This document shows positions 24,838 through 34,466 of a stretch of 64,000 nt of DNA, piece after piece. The position numbers and the translations under genes were made by a program. The stretch is from Gimesia algae (GTDB lineage: Bacteria; Planctomycetota; Planctomycetia; Planctomycetales; Planctomycetaceae). The stretch's first letter is position 1, and each line of letters opens with the position of its first letter. The notes below the pieces were generated by a model that searched no databases, was not told the DNA's origin, and worked only from the letters and a program-made list of their open reading frames with translations. Location of the stretch: NCBI RefSeq assembly GCF_007746795.1, contig NZ_CP036343.1, positions 1,182,531 to 1,246,530 on the forward strand. Reading direction: 5' to 3'.

Positions 24838-26082
24838 TTATTGTTTTCGGGCCAACAGCATGTAGCTTCCTGCCAGAATGATGACAAGCACAACAGAGCC
24901 AGCAAGCAGGAATAATTCGATCTTATAATGTACGGGAACAGGTCCTGGCTCCTCTGTTTGTAATAAGGTTCCCTCACTCGGTTCTGTGGAAACAGTCTCT
25001 GCTACGGGATCACTCTGGCTCTCAACTTTCACAGTGGGTTTCTCTGTATTCGAACTCTCGGAGCCTGCCTGCTTGTTTAATAACTGTGCCATGGAACCAG
25101 GATCATTTTTTCCTGCATCGCTATTAGAAAAACTGGTCAGTCCCGTCAGCGGGGGTAATTCCTTTTCATCCTGTGCTGTAGGCGTCACCAGTTTTTCCCA
25201 CGGAACAGACATTAACAGATCGGTTCCCGGATTCTGATCTTTCACTTGACAGGTGCACGGGCCGGTCAGATCGCGACAGGCCTGCTCAATCGTACCCGGA
25301 TTGATCCCTTTTCCAATCAAAGCATACAGAACCCTTCCCCGTCCAAATACGGGTAACGCCATCGGTTCTGAATCAAAGTCTTTCAGATCACTCTCCGTCG
25401 CCAACAGCATCTGTGTCAGATACTGTTCTGCAGAATCATCGCGTGAGCAGGTCACAATACTGAATTTCAACTTTAAACTGTCAGGTGAAACACTGACCAG
25501 CCCCTGTTCAATATCAGCCTGTTCGATCTCGGGCAGTTTCAGGGTTTTCTCCATCCGCTTAAGTTCTTTGACCAGCAGTTCACGAGCAGCCTTGTCTTTT
25601 TCGGCCTCACCACTTTCCAGAAAGACCCAGACTGCAGTTTGACCATTCACCAGCTGTTTTGCGATATTTTGACGAAGGGGCGAATCAATCAGTCGTGTAA
25701 TATTTTCCTCGGTTAGTTCCCCCGACCAGAAACCGGCGGGAACGGGGGCGGGCAGGGGAGTCCGCACCACCAGCAGAGGCAGTGTTTCTGATTTTTGCGC
25801 CTTCCAGAGTTCTAAGTCTGCCGGAGCCGGGTCGGCGTCCAAATCGACCAACTTCAGTTCAACATTGGCCGACTTATGAACGATCGCCCCTTCCTGATCA
25901 AAGTGGGAAATCAGCGTCTGCTGTTGCGGCGTTAAACCACCACGGTGGAATACGACCGCGGTGTACTTGTCGGCGGGCCAGCGTTCTAATGCATATCGAA
26001 ATACTGGAACCGAACAGGCCCAAATCACCGTCGTTGTTAACAGGATTCCAAGAACAGCCAGTGATGATAAACACCTTCTCAT
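24838..26082 (-). CDS. Putative lipoprotein with C-terminal membrane anchor
   Basis: Protein of 414 residues. The N-terminus MRRCLSSLAVLGILLTTTVIWAC may end in a lipobox (Cys23). The first domain (YTAVVFHRGGLTPQQQ, VELKLVDLDADPA, LPLLVVRTPLPA) looks thioredoxin-like without a CXXC. A disordered Ser/Glu-rich part (about 300-375) precedes a C-terminal helix (IELFLLAGSVVLVIILAGSYML). It is the first gene of the minus-strand run with the FtsX-type permease 62 bases downstream. It could be a partner of that transporter. Family not recognised. Confidence 0.75.
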   Translation of the reverse strand: MRRCLSSLAVLGILLTTTVIWACSVPVFRYALERWPADKYTAVVFHRGGLTPQQQTLISHFDQEGAIVHKSANVELKLVDLDADPAPADLELWKAQKSETLPLLVVRTPLPAPVPAGFWSGELTEENITRLIDSPLRQNIAKQLVNGQTAVWVFLESGEAEKDKAARELLVKELKRMEKTLKLPEIEQADIEQGLVSVSPDSLKLKFSIVTCSRDDSAEQYLTQMLLATESDLKDFDSEPMALPVFGRGRVLYALIGKGINPGTIEQACRDLTGPCTCQVKDQNPGTDLLMSVPWEKLVTPTAQDEKELPPLTGLTSFSNSDAGKNDPGSMAQLLNKQAGSESSNTEKPTVKVESQSDPVAETVSTEPSEGTLLQTEEPGPVPVHYKIELFLLAGSVVLVIILAGSYMLLARKQ

Positions 26083-26538
26083 GTATTCACCTTTCGCGGA
26101 GGGTCAGGTCGGGCGGGTCGCTGTGGTTATTGAAATCGGCAGTCTCTCTATAACTTTAGATCTCATAAACCGAATTCAATGCATACTATGATGACAAAGT
26201 ATGAGGTAAATGTGAAGAAAAGATGATTTCAACACGAAACTTTTGTCAGAACTGAATTTGAGAAGCTGTTTTGCAGAGAAATCCGTGGGTTTGCCAGTGG
26301 ATTCACACTTTTTCAGTATTTTTCAGTTTCCCACGATCCGGGCGCGCTCAGTGGCTCAATCAGAAAATCGCTACCTGTTCCTTGAGCAATGGCAGCCGGA
26401 ATGGCATTCAAGTCCACCAGAAGGGAACTCATATGACTCTAAGCCTGAAGCTCAGAAGGACTGAATTATGAGGCTTGATGTCATTTTGAAGAAGTCAGGA
26501 GCATCCACTACTGAACAAAAAGCAAACCATCTGGAAAT
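26083..26538. other. Intergenic region, no gene seen
   Basis: These 456 bases lie upstream of the minus-strand operon that starts at 26082 and presumably contain its promoter. Short frames on the plus strand have no ribosome sites or recognisable protein sequence. No hairpin with a T run or repeat copy was found. Confidence 0.5.
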
Positions 26539-26817
26539 TTACTGAATCCAGACGAATATCAGCAACAGCATAAGGGATCCAGCTAACAGCAGCATGGAAG
26601 CACAACCCGATTTCATCTGAATGTCATACTTCTCGATCAGTGCCTCAATGGCCTCTTTTGATTCTTTCAAGCCCTCACCGGTTGATTCGCGGTAATCTTT
26701 GATGGCTTGAATTTTATTGCCTTGACGGAGCGATTCCAGAATGTGTTGGGCGACCTCAGACTGATCGTGTGCTGCATCATCCTGGCCTGATGCACTCGGC
26801 TGGCTCTCATCATTCAC
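26539..26817 (-). CDS. Small membrane protein with an L7/L12 C-terminal-like segment
   Basis: Protein of 92 residues from the GTG at 26817, supported by AGAGGA nine bases upstream; longer in-frame starts reach 26934. The central part (GNKIQAIKDYRESTGEGLKE then SKEAIEALI) has the pattern of the ribosomal L7/L12 C-terminal domain (VIK..R..TG.GLKEAK..VE). The C-terminus is a single hydrophobic helix (LLLAGSLMLLLIFVWI). A stand-alone L7/L12-like segment on a membrane tail is not a ribosomal protein. Function unknown. A second small protein with the same motif is at 48654-48977. Confidence 0.65.
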   Translation of the reverse strand: MNDESQPSASGQDDAAHDQSEVAQHILESLRQGNKIQAIKDYRESTGEGLKESKEAIEALIEKYDIQMKSGCASMLLLAGSLMLLLIFVWIQ

Positions 26818-26826
26818 GGTGCTATT

Positions 26827-26832
26827 TCCTCT
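26827..26832 (-). promoter_or_regulatory. Ribosome binding site AGAGGA supporting the GTG start at 26817
   Basis: AGAGGA on the minus strand is nine bases from the GTG. The longer frame start at 26934 has no comparable site. Confidence 0.55.
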
Positions 26833-26969
26833 GAGAACGATTACAGTTAACAGGGAGACCAACAACAGATCTCCACCTGTTTTTTGCAAACCTGATTCAG
26901 ACATCAGCAGGATGCAGCACTGTTCTACCACCACGATGTTTGGTGGTTCAAGTACAATTTCAATTCCGC

Positions 26970-26998
26970 TCCCTGAATTACTGAGAATAATTCAGGGA
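26970..26998. repeat. Perfect 11-bp inverted repeat downstream of the 27009 gene
   Basis: TCCCTGAATTA at 26970-26980 pairs exactly with TAATTCAGGGA at 26988-26998 around a 7-base loop. It starts ten bases after the stop of the minus-strand gene at 27009. No T run follows, so it may be a transcript-end or processing hairpin rather than a classical terminator. Confidence 0.6.
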
Positions 26999-27008
26999 AC
27001 GGGAAATG

Positions 27009-27236
27009 TTAAGATGCAACCACGCAATCAGTGATCCGTCGGCTGCGTTTCTGTGTATCCACACGCGCCTGGTGGCTATAAGCACGCGTCAGCAACGTTT
27101 TCATCTCTGACAGTGAGACTTCCTGTAGATCAACATTCAACTCAAGCAGACGATCAATCACTGCATTCGCCAGATCAGTACGATCTGCTGCAGGTGACAA
27201 CCCATTCCACAACTCTTCCATGACCTGTTCTGACAT
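27009..27236 (-). CDS. Small hypothetical protein
   Basis: Protein of 75 residues from the ATG at 27236, with AGGAG nine bases upstream (27246-27250); the in-frame ATG at 27260 has no such site. Predicted mainly helical (MSEQVMEELWNG, NAVIDRLLELNVDLQEVSLSEMKTLL), without membrane segment or known motif. It is followed by a perfect inverted repeat and then, 190 bases on, by the L7/L12-like small gene on the same strand. Function unknown. Confidence 0.55.
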   Translation of the reverse strand: MSEQVMEELWNGLSPAADRTDLANAVIDRLLELNVDLQEVSLSEMKTLLTRAYSHQARVDTQKRSRRITDCVVAS

Positions 27237-27245
27237 GACCCTGTT

Positions 27246-27250
27246 CTCCT
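27246..27250 (-). promoter_or_regulatory. Ribosome binding site AGGAG deciding the start at 27236
   Basis: AGGAG on the minus strand lies nine bases from the ATG at 27236. Confidence 0.65.
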
Positions 27251-27676
27251 GATTTATCATTGCAACACTTTGTCTTAAAAACTCGAATTCACAGTCTCAA
27301 GCCCGACGGCTCAAGAAACTGGAGCTCTTCACCCCTGGAAAAGCCTGATGAGTAAGAGAATCGCAAGGACTGTACCAAACTGACCGAAAAAAACGTCTGG
27401 CCAGACAAACTCGCGTAAATGCCTGACATGATTGAATCTTACGAACCAGCTGGGATGGTAAATTCCACAATCACAATTCTGACGGGAAAATAACTGTCGT
27501 CAATTTGCGACAATCTTACATCAACATGATAATTCTTACGAAATCGCCTGCCGAGGCAGGAATTCCCTTAAGTTTCAACAGAACCTGCCGGTAGCGCTCT
27601 TTACATCAAAATGACAACACAAGTCAGCAGTGAGTTCGCCTGTTCCGGTATCTCAATTCGAATTTCCAGCAGGGTC
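27251..27676. other. Intergenic region, no gene seen
   Basis: About 425 bases between two minus-strand genes. A small GC hairpin (CCTGC with GCAGG near 27548) has no T run. No repeat copy or RNA motif was recognised. Confidence 0.45.
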
Positions 27677-28999
27677 TCAACAACTCCCGAGTGACGACTG
27701 AGTACCGGCAGCAGGAGAGGTACCTCGTTTCTGGTCCCACCAGCGAATCGCTGTGTCACGTTCGTCGACGGTTTCTTCCAGAATTGAGACCAGCAGCAGA
27801 CGCTGGGCAGCAGTCAATGAAAGAGCTCGGCGACGCATGGACGTATCAGCCAGCTCAAACAGATCAGCAATGTCGAGCTGACCGTCAATTCGCCCCAGCC
27901 AGAAACGTGAAAATGAGGGGATATGTTTCGGTAATAATTCACCTACCGGGAGGACCATCGACATCACCCCCACAGACGAACCAGTATTAAACAGGCTGTT
28001 GAGGGCAGTCTTCGTATGGTCCCCGATAAAACACCCGATCTTTACGGAATGCGTATCAATAGGAATTCCCGCCAGAGGCACTTTGACATGAGAATAATCG
28101 TTTTTCAAATCGCTGTTGCTGGTCTGTGCCCCGAGATTGACCCAGGGACAGATATAGGAGTGCCCCAGAAACCCATCGTGATATTTGTTGGCATAGCCAT
28201 GCAGGATCGATTCCTCAATTTCGCCACCCAGTCTGCAGTGAGGGCCAGCAGTCGTACCCGCTTTCACATTCGCGCGGAACAACTGCGTCCCCGGACCGAT
28301 ATAGGCGGGACCTTCGATGCGTGTGAAAGCCTGAATCCGGGCATCCCGTTCAATTACAATCGGTCCCTGTCGGGTGTCGAGTACCACAAAAGGATCAATC
28401 TCAGCGCTATCATCAACGCGGATCAACTCCGATGGCCCTACAATAGTCAGATTTCGGGCTTCGTCTGTTGAGGGACGTGTTGAAGTATCTAATGCGAAGT
28501 CGTCCAAAAGCTGTTGCCGGTTCTGATTGACCAGATCCCAGGGATAATGCAGTTCCGTTCCTTCGACTGCAACCGGCTTTCTGGTCGACGCAATTTTCTG
28601 AATCGCATCATCCCAGGCATCAGTTGTCAACAGCGTCGCTTCCTCCGGTTCCAGCAGCAGGTAAGCAACGGACTCACCGATCATCCCGACGGTCTCTGCG
28701 GTGACATCCGCCAGGCGAGAAATTTCATGAAGGGCAGGTAACCAGCGTCCATTGATTAACAGTGTGGGTGCTTCGCTGAGCCAGATGGCATCATTGATTC
28801 GCGCCTGAGGAAATTCCTCTGCATAGACTTCCGTCAGAGCAGGGCGAATCAGAACACCCCATTCCTCGACGGGCAGTGATTTCAACATCCGTTCTCGCGC
28901 GGTAAACTGCCCACACAGCAGTTCAAATACCGGCCGCATCAATGCAATGGGGGTAAACTGTAGCGCAGAACGGTCTTCAAATAATGCAAGTCGATTCAC
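27677..28999 (-). CDS. Alternative GlmU-type sugar nucleotidyltransferase with left-handed beta-helix
   Basis: Protein of 440 residues. The start (LALFEDRSALQFTPIALMRPVFELLCG) and the segment ILINGRWLPAL-type match the variant bacterial GlmU group in which the uridylyltransferase domain is highly divergent. From about residue 195 hexapeptide repeats form a left-handed beta-helix (IVIERDARIQAFTRIEGPAYIGPGTQLF, KIGCFIGDHTKTALNSLF). It is therefore probably a UDP-N-acetylglucosamine pyrophosphorylase/glucosamine-1-phosphate acetyltransferase, supplying cell-envelope precursors. The exact sugar is inferred. It stands alone downstream of the chemotaxis cluster. Confidence 0.8.
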   Translation of the reverse strand: MNRLALFEDRSALQFTPIALMRPVFELLCGQFTARERMLKSLPVEEWGVLIRPALTEVYAEEFPQARINDAIWLSEAPTLLINGRWLPALHEISRLADVTAETVGMIGESVAYLLLEPEEATLLTTDAWDDAIQKIASTRKPVAVEGTELHYPWDLVNQNRQQLLDDFALDTSTRPSTDEARNLTIVGPSELIRVDDSAEIDPFVVLDTRQGPIVIERDARIQAFTRIEGPAYIGPGTQLFRANVKAGTTAGPHCRLGGEIEESILHGYANKYHDGFLGHSYICPWVNLGAQTSNSDLKNDYSHVKVPLAGIPIDTHSVKIGCFIGDHTKTALNSLFNTGSSVGVMSMVLPVGELLPKHIPSFSRFWLGRIDGQLDIADLFELADTSMRRRALSLTAAQRLLLVSILEETVDERDTAIRWWDQKRGTSPAAGTQSSLGSC

Positions 29000-29297
29000 T
29001 TTGCACTTCCCTGTGCGAAATCGATGAAAAGAATCTGGTTGAAATTATTGGTGCAGAGCAACTGTCTACCGTGCGATAAGTCATAACAGATATTCAGAAT
29101 TGAGGAAAGACAGTTTTTGACCTCTGGTTTAAGAAGCCAAAATCCCCATGCAATATTGATTTCTCTCATTTTTTTTCGCAATTTTGCGCTCTGAAAAGAC
29201 AAAACCCGAAAAAGCAATCCAACCTGGAATTGATCTAACGGGTTCTGAAAATCGAATCTATTATTTCGGACACAGGCGGTCCCAACAGGTGAGCCTG

Positions 29298-30140
29298 CTA
29301 CCGAGCGATCGGATTTGCCAGAGAATTACCGGCTAATTTGTAAATAGCAGATTGACACCCAGTCTGCTTGGTATATTTATCTGAGATCCCCAGTACTGTT
29401 TCAGCAGCCCCCAATAAGAGAGTGCCGCTGGAATTCAACTGGCTGCTCACGCGGTTTAGAATGTTTTTTTTCAATTCCGGTTTAAAATAAATCAGGACAT
29501 TACGGCAGAACACGATATCAAATATTCCTAAATGCCTGAAATCTTCCAGGAGATTCAAATGCTTCCATTGAATTCCGGCCCCCAGTTCAGGTTTGATTTT
29601 CCAGCCCTGCTCGCATTGATCAAAATATTTCATCAGCAACTGTACGGGCAGACCACGCTGGACTTCAAATTGGGAGTAGACTCCTTCATGGGCTCGTTCA
29701 AGAGCTTTCTTACACAAATCCGTCGAAATGATTTGAATATTCCAGTCATTCAGTTCCGGATAATTCTCACGCAACAGCATCATGATGCTGTATGGTTCCT
29801 GACCATGAGAGCAGGCAGAACACCAGATTCGCAGCTTACGCGTCATTTTACGCTCAGCAATGAGTTCTGGTAATATGTTGGCCTTGAGTTCATCGAACGG
29901 GCGACGGTCACGGAAGAAAGACGATTCATTTGTCGTCATTGCTTCCATGATTTCCTTTTCCAGACTCGGATCTTTTTTTGATTTTAAACTCAAAACGAGA
30001 TCTTGAATCCCATTCATACCATGAGTTTGTGCCAGAGGAATCAGGCGGGCTTCCAGCAGATACTCTTTATTCTCACCGAGAGAAAGACCTGTGGTTTCCA
30101 ATAAAAATTTGGTTATGTAATTATAATCTTCTGGAGACAC
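29298..30140 (-). CDS. cheR: Chemotaxis protein methyltransferase CheR
   Basis: Protein of 280 residues from a GTG. The helical N-terminal domain (YITKFLLETTGLSLGENKEYLLEARL) and the SAM-binding domain (RIWCSACSHGQEPYSI, ISTDLCKKALERA, DIVFCRNVLIYF) are standard CheR. TTNESSFFRD is the conserved active-site segment. It transfers methyl groups to glutamates of chemoreceptors. It lies 14 bases after cheB, in the order cheY-cheB-cheR on the minus strand. Confidence 0.95.
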   Translation of the reverse strand: MSPEDYNYITKFLLETTGLSLGENKEYLLEARLIPLAQTHGMNGIQDLVLSLKSKKDPSLEKEIMEAMTTNESSFFRDRRPFDELKANILPELIAERKMTRKLRIWCSACSHGQEPYSIMMLLRENYPELNDWNIQIISTDLCKKALERAHEGVYSQFEVQRGLPVQLLMKYFDQCEQGWKIKPELGAGIQWKHLNLLEDFRHLGIFDIVFCRNVLIYFKPELKKNILNRVSSQLNSSGTLLLGAAETVLGISDKYTKQTGCQSAIYKLAGNSLANPIAR

Positions 30141-30154
30141 GAGATCACCACTTT

Positions 30155-31201
30155 CTATAAAGAACAGAGTCGGGCCAGTTCAGGAGCAATATTTCTGAGA
30201 GGTAAGACCTGGCTGGCCAGTCCTGCCTTGGCAATCGCGCCAGGCATTCCCCAGACAACGCTACTCTGCTCGTCTTGTGCGATAATATAACCTTTACGCT
30301 CACTGATTGATTCCGCTCCTTCGATACCATCATCCCCCATACCGGTCAGCATGACTGCCAGTACTGAGCTGCCATACCATTTGGCGGCAGAAGCGTATAA
30401 TGGATTGACTGAAGGACGACAAAAATGTTCCTGGGCATCCTGATTTAGACGGATTACCATCCGGTCATCCTGTTTATCAATCACCATATGAAAATCACCA
30501 GGAGCAATATAAATATGGCCTCGTTCAATCAACGCCCCGTCTGTGGCTTCAGAAGTAGGACGTTTTGTTTCCCGTTCGATATGCTCAGCCAGGGTCCTCG
30601 TAAATACAGGTGGCATGTGCTGAGCAATCAGAATTGGTAACGAAAACTTCTCTGGTAATGCGGTCAACATGGTTTTGAGTGCATTCGGCCCACCAGTACT
30701 CGAACCAACCACCATCACCATCGGTGTTTTGGTCGGTCGTCGAACGGCTGACGTCTGAAAACGAGAGTGCTCCGACGGGGCTGTGCTATGTTTATTCACC
30801 AGCGCTTTAATGAGAGGCAACAGATCTCGGGCAACCTGCGCGATCGCTGCTGCCGCATTGGTGGCAACGGGCTTTGGTATGCACCCTGCTGCCCCCAGAT
30901 CAAGTGCCTGGAGTGTGACCTCTGCCCCTGCACGGGTCAGAGAACTGGCCATGATTACCGGAAGATCCGGATAATTCTGTTTCAACTGTTTCAGACATGC
31001 GATCCCGTCCATGACAGGCATCTCAACATCCAGAACCACAACATCAGCCCGATTCGTCTTCAGCCAGGTGAGAGCAGACTGACCATGCATCGCAGAGCCC
31101 ACTACTTTCACTTCCGCATCCAGATTAATCGCCTGTGTCATCAAGCCCCGTATCACAGCTGAGTCATCGACCAGCAGTACTTTGATAGTCGAATGGCTCA
31201 C
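30155..31201 (-). CDS. cheB: Chemotaxis methylesterase/response regulator CheB
   Basis: Protein of 348 residues from a GTG that overlaps the cheY stop (GTGA). The receiver domain has the acidic pair in LLVDDS and phospho-acceptor Asp58. After a linker the CheB esterase has catalytic Ser168 (GSSTGG), His195 (AQHMPP) and Asp in TGMGDDG. Phosphorylation should stimulate demethylation of the receptors. It is translationally coupled to cheY. Confidence 0.95.
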   Translation of the reverse strand: MSHSTIKVLLVDDSAVIRGLMTQAINLDAEVKVVGSAMHGQSALTWLKTNRADVVVLDVEMPVMDGIACLKQLKQNYPDLPVIMASSLTRAGAEVTLQALDLGAAGCIPKPVATNAAAAIAQVARDLLPLIKALVNKHSTAPSEHSRFQTSAVRRPTKTPMVMVVGSSTGGPNALKTMLTALPEKFSLPILIAQHMPPVFTRTLAEHIERETKRPTSEATDGALIERGHIYIAPGDFHMVIDKQDDRMVIRLNQDAQEHFCRPSVNPLYASAAKWYGSSVLAVMLTGMGDDGIEGAESISERKGYIIAQDEQSSVVWGMPGAIAKAGLASQVLPLRNIAPELARLCSL

Positions 31202-31566
31202 AGAACACCTGTCTCTTCCAGTTTGTCCCGAACAATGTCTTCGGTGAACGGCTTCATAATATACTCATTCGCACCGGCCTGCATGGCCTGCACGATTTGA
31301 GGCATATCGTTTTCTGTTGTGCACATCACCACAATGGGCTGCTTCTCACGTGCATCAGCTCGTAAAGCCTTCAGAAATTCCATCCCATCCATGATGGGCA
31401 TGTTCCAGTCAAGCAGCACTGCATCCAGTTCTGGATTCGCACGCGCGACTTCCAGCGCCTGTTTTCCATCCTCTGCTTCCAGAACGTTCAATCCGAATGT
31501 CCCCATGATACGTCGCCCCACCAGTCTGACTGCGCGGGAATCGTCTACTAGTAATATTGTCTTCAT
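31198..31566 (-). CDS. cheY: Chemotaxis response regulator CheY-like
   Basis: Protein of 122 residues, a stand-alone receiver domain. It has the acidic pair Asp8-Asp9 (LLVDDS), phospho-acceptor Asp53 (LLDWNMPIMDG), Thr in VMCTTENDM and the conserved Lys in IMKPF. It is first in the cheY-cheB-cheR unit, separated from the receptor gene by a strong terminator. Confidence 0.92.
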   Translation of the reverse strand: MKTILLVDDSRAVRLVGRRIMGTFGLNVLEAEDGKQALEVARANPELDAVLLDWNMPIMDGMEFLKALRADAREKQPIVVMCTTENDMPQIVQAMQAGANEYIMKPFTEDIVRDKLEETGVL

Positions 31567-31890
31567 TTCACCGGTCTCCCAGTATGTTAAAAAATAACTC
31601 TGTATTATTAAATTGACGCCAGACTCAGAGTGAACTGAACATGAGCACAGAACTCACTCTGCCCCTGACGTGAAATTAAACTGTCTGAAGGAAGTCTAGG
31701 ACACGTTTAATGATGTGAAGCGAACAAAGCACAAAATCCTGAATTTTCCGTTACTTTGAGCGATATACCTCAATTGATTGTGTATCCATAAAAAAACCGC
31801 CAGGCTAAACCGATGTTTTAAAACACTTGTCTACCCTGGCGGTAATAACGATTTGATTATTTGAGCCCCTGAAAAGTCAGGCTCTGCGGA
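31567..31890. other. Intergenic region with terminator and probable cheY promoter
   Basis: This 324-base gap on the minus strand contains the receptor-gene terminator (31790-31843). The remaining bases, 31567-31789, probably hold the promoter of cheY-cheB-cheR. No other structure was recognised. Confidence 0.5.
31790..31843 (-). terminator. Intrinsic terminator after the globin chemoreceptor
   Basis: On the minus strand ACCGCCAGG (31843-31835) pairs with CCTGGCGGT (31804-31796), followed by a T run. The perfect 9-bp stem lies about 50 bases after the receptor stop. Confidence 0.8.
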
Positions 31891-34425
31891 TTAGACGGCT
31901 CGCATCCGTTTCAGGAACGCTGCAGCAGCCTCATCCAGTTTCACTGATTCCTGTGTCAATCCTTGAGCAGCAGCCAGCATGTCATTGGCAGCAGTACCAC
32001 TGTCACTCGCTGCTTGAGAAACACCAGAGATGTTATTGGTCACCTCGGCTGTTCCACGAGCAGCTTCAGCCACATTACGGGAAATCTCATTGGTGGCAGC
32101 AGTCTGCTCTTCAACAGCACTGGCAATGGTCGTTGATATTTCATCAATCTTACGGATGCTCTCACCAATCGATCCGATTGCAGAAACAGCGATATTTGTT
32201 GATCCCTGGATGGCACCAATCTTTTCACTGATCTCTTCTGTAGCACGGGCAGTCTGGCGTGCCAGTTCTTTCACTTCATTAGCGACCACAGCAAATCCTT
32301 TACCGGCTTCACCGGCACGGGCTGCTTCGATGGTTGCATTCAAAGCCAGCAGGTTCGTCTGCTGAGCAATGGAGGTAATCACTTTCACGACCTGACCAAT
32401 TTCAGTGCTGGCAACACCCAGCTGTTTAATTGTATCATTGGTACGATCTGCTTCTCCCACAGCCTGAGACGTCATGTGAGACTGCTCCTGAACGTGGCGT
32501 GAGATTTCGCTGATTGAGGCACTCAATTCTTCTGCAGCAGAAGAAACAGTCTCAACGTTTCGAGTTGCTTCTTCACTGGCAGCGGCGACCACTTGAGACT
32601 GTCGTGCCGTTTCATCCGACATATCTGACAGACTCTTGGAACTGGCCTGCATTTCGGTAGCGGATGAAGTCACAACACCGACAATGCCCTGAATTTCGGT
32701 CTCGAAATCATTTGCCATTTTAACCTGCTCTGTTACCACAGACCAGGAAACCATCGGACCAATATAATTGCCTTCTTTGTCCATAATTGCTGTTGCCAGC
32801 AGGTCCAGGGTTTCATCACCAACTTTAATCTTGGCACGGTGCGGCAGATTTGAAGGATCTGCCAGCATCCGTCGCTGCATTTCCGGATTCTTATGAAAAA
32901 TGTCGATACTCTGACCAATCAACTGATCTACCGGTTTGGGAAGCAGGTGTTCGATCTCTTTCAACTGCTTGTAAGAAGCAGGATTCATGTAGACCATCTC
33001 GAAGTCTTTGTTCGCGAGCAGAACATTGATTGGAATATTGTCCATCATGTTCTGTACGCGAACCATATCATTTTCCGCTAGTTTTTTCGCTGTAATGTCT
33101 GATGCATATTTGACTACTTTAAACAGCTTGCCAGCTTTATTTCGAATGGGATTATAGGAAGCAGAAATCCAGACTTCCTTGCCTCCCTTGCCGATCCGCT
33201 TGTATTCAGCAACCTGGTTTATACCTGCATTCAGTTTTTCCCAGAATTCTTTGTATTCATTACTGAGCTGGTACTCAGGTTCGACAAACATTCTGTGATG
33301 CTGACCCTGAATTTCTTCCAGCGTATAGCCAACTGTTGCACAGAAATTGTGATTGGCAGTAATGATCGTACCATCCAAATTAAATTCGATGACTGCCTGG
33401 GCATCACTGATGGCTCCCAACTGTCCCGAATAATCACAATTAGCTTCTTCCAGCTTCACCTGCTCAGTTACATCTTCCCAGGTCAGGATGGTTCCAGCAG
33501 AAGCAAGCTGATTTATACTGATTTTAAGGGATCGATTTCCAAGAGGAGCCGTGATAGACGACTCTCCGGTTAATCCCGACAGAGCGGACTGCAGTTCCGG
33601 TAGTTTCAAAAACAACTGGCTGATCGAACCACCTACGAGCTTCTGTGGGCTGACGCCCAGATCAGTGCTCAGTTCCTGAAGGGTCTCCTGACCTTTACGA
33701 TTCACATAGGTTACTGTTCCTTCCGTGTTCAGAAACAGAATGGCTTGAGGGCTGTGTTCCACAATACCATAAAACTGATCTGTATCCTGCGACTGTTCAG
33801 TAGCCGCGCTCTGTCCCGTATTCTGTACTGAATCAATCGACATATTACTCTTCTCCTTCGGATGGTTGATCTGTGACTCAGATCGTAAAGGTGGTTCTGA
33901 ATTAGTTTGGTTGTCTTTCTCTGAAATCGATTGGTCTTCCACCAGGGAATCCACTTCTTCAAAGCTGGCTCCCACGGAGCCTGATACTGCCGTTGATTGA
34001 AGCTGCTTTGCGCGGCTTGAGTCTTTGGCACCTTCAATCATCGTTGTCGAAACTGCTTTGAGAGCCTGACGCCAGGCCTCTTCCAGCTCTTCACTCCATT
34101 GATCACCCGCATACTCTTCCAGCACACTGAGCAAAGTATCCGTTACCGGCGGGTAGTCATCCTCCTGGATGCCCATTTCGCCATGTTCTTTCCCCAGTTG
34201 ATGTAATACTTTGGTCAGGGCAGGGGGGTTCTCGAGCGACTTGATAACCAGGACCAGTGCCTGAATCAGCTTCCCACGCTGTTCTGAAAAATCGGTATGC
34301 GTGAAATAGCGCAGCAGATCGGGATAATCTTCGAACAGCTTTTCATAAAACCGTTCGGCCAGCTGGTCTGCACGTGGTGCAACCAGTTCGAACGATTCTC
34401 GCAATGCAGTGACATTGAGATCCAC
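31891..34425 (-). CDS. Soluble chemoreceptor: flavohaemoglobin-like globin + three PAS + MCP signalling domain
   Basis: Protein of 844 residues with no membrane helix or HAMP. Residues 1-135 are a globin: Tyr27 (B10), Phe41 (CD1), Gln49 (near E7) and proximal His81 in GKEH followed by the [12 protein letters not shown] pattern of flavohaemoglobins. A linker leads to three PAS-like domains (about 215-325, 336-452 with [16 protein letters not shown], and 458-572). The methyl-accepting signalling domain (575-844) has the conserved hairpin tip [21 protein letters not shown]. No CheR-binding pentapeptide is seen at the C-terminus. It should sense oxygen or another haem ligand in the cytoplasm and signal through the CheA/CheW encoded upstream. 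Confidence 0.9.
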   Translation of the reverse strand: MDLNVTALRESFELVAPRADQLAERFYEKLFEDYPDLLRYFTHTDFSEQRGKLIQALVLVIKSLENPPALTKVLHQLGKEHGEMGIQEDDYPPVTDTLLSVLEEYAGDQWSEELEEAWRQALKAVSTTMIEGAKDSSRAKQLQSTAVSGSVGASFEEVDSLVEDQSISEKDNQTNSEPPLRSESQINHPKEKSNMSIDSVQNTGQSAATEQSQDTDQFYGIVEHSPQAILFLNTEGTVTYVNRKGQETLQELSTDLGVSPQKLVGGSISQLFLKLPELQSALSGLTGESSITAPLGNRSLKISINQLASAGTILTWEDVTEQVKLEEANCDYSGQLGAISDAQAVIEFNLDGTIITANHNFCATVGYTLEEIQGQHHRMFVEPEYQLSNEYKEFWEKLNAGINQVAEYKRIGKGGKEVWISASYNPIRNKAGKLFKVVKYASDITAKKLAENDMVRVQNMMDNIPINVLLANKDFEMVYMNPASYKQLKEIEHLLPKPVDQLIGQSIDIFHKNPEMQRRMLADPSNLPHRAKIKVGDETLDLLATAIMDKEGNYIGPMVSWSVVTEQVKMANDFETEIQGIVGVVTSSATEMQASSKSLSDMSDETARQSQVVAAASEEATRNVETVSSAAEELSASISEISRHVQEQSHMTSQAVGEADRTNDTIKQLGVASTEIGQVVKVITSIAQQTNLLALNATIEAARAGEAGKGFAVVANEVKELARQTARATEEISEKIGAIQGSTNIAVSAIGSIGESIRKIDEISTTIASAVEEQTAATNEISRNVAEAARGTAEVTNNISGVSQAASDSGTAANDMLAAAQGLTQESVKLDEAAAAFLKRMRAV

Positions 34426-34466
34426 AGGCAGGGCCCTTAATCAGTCAGCAGAAAAAAAATAAAACA

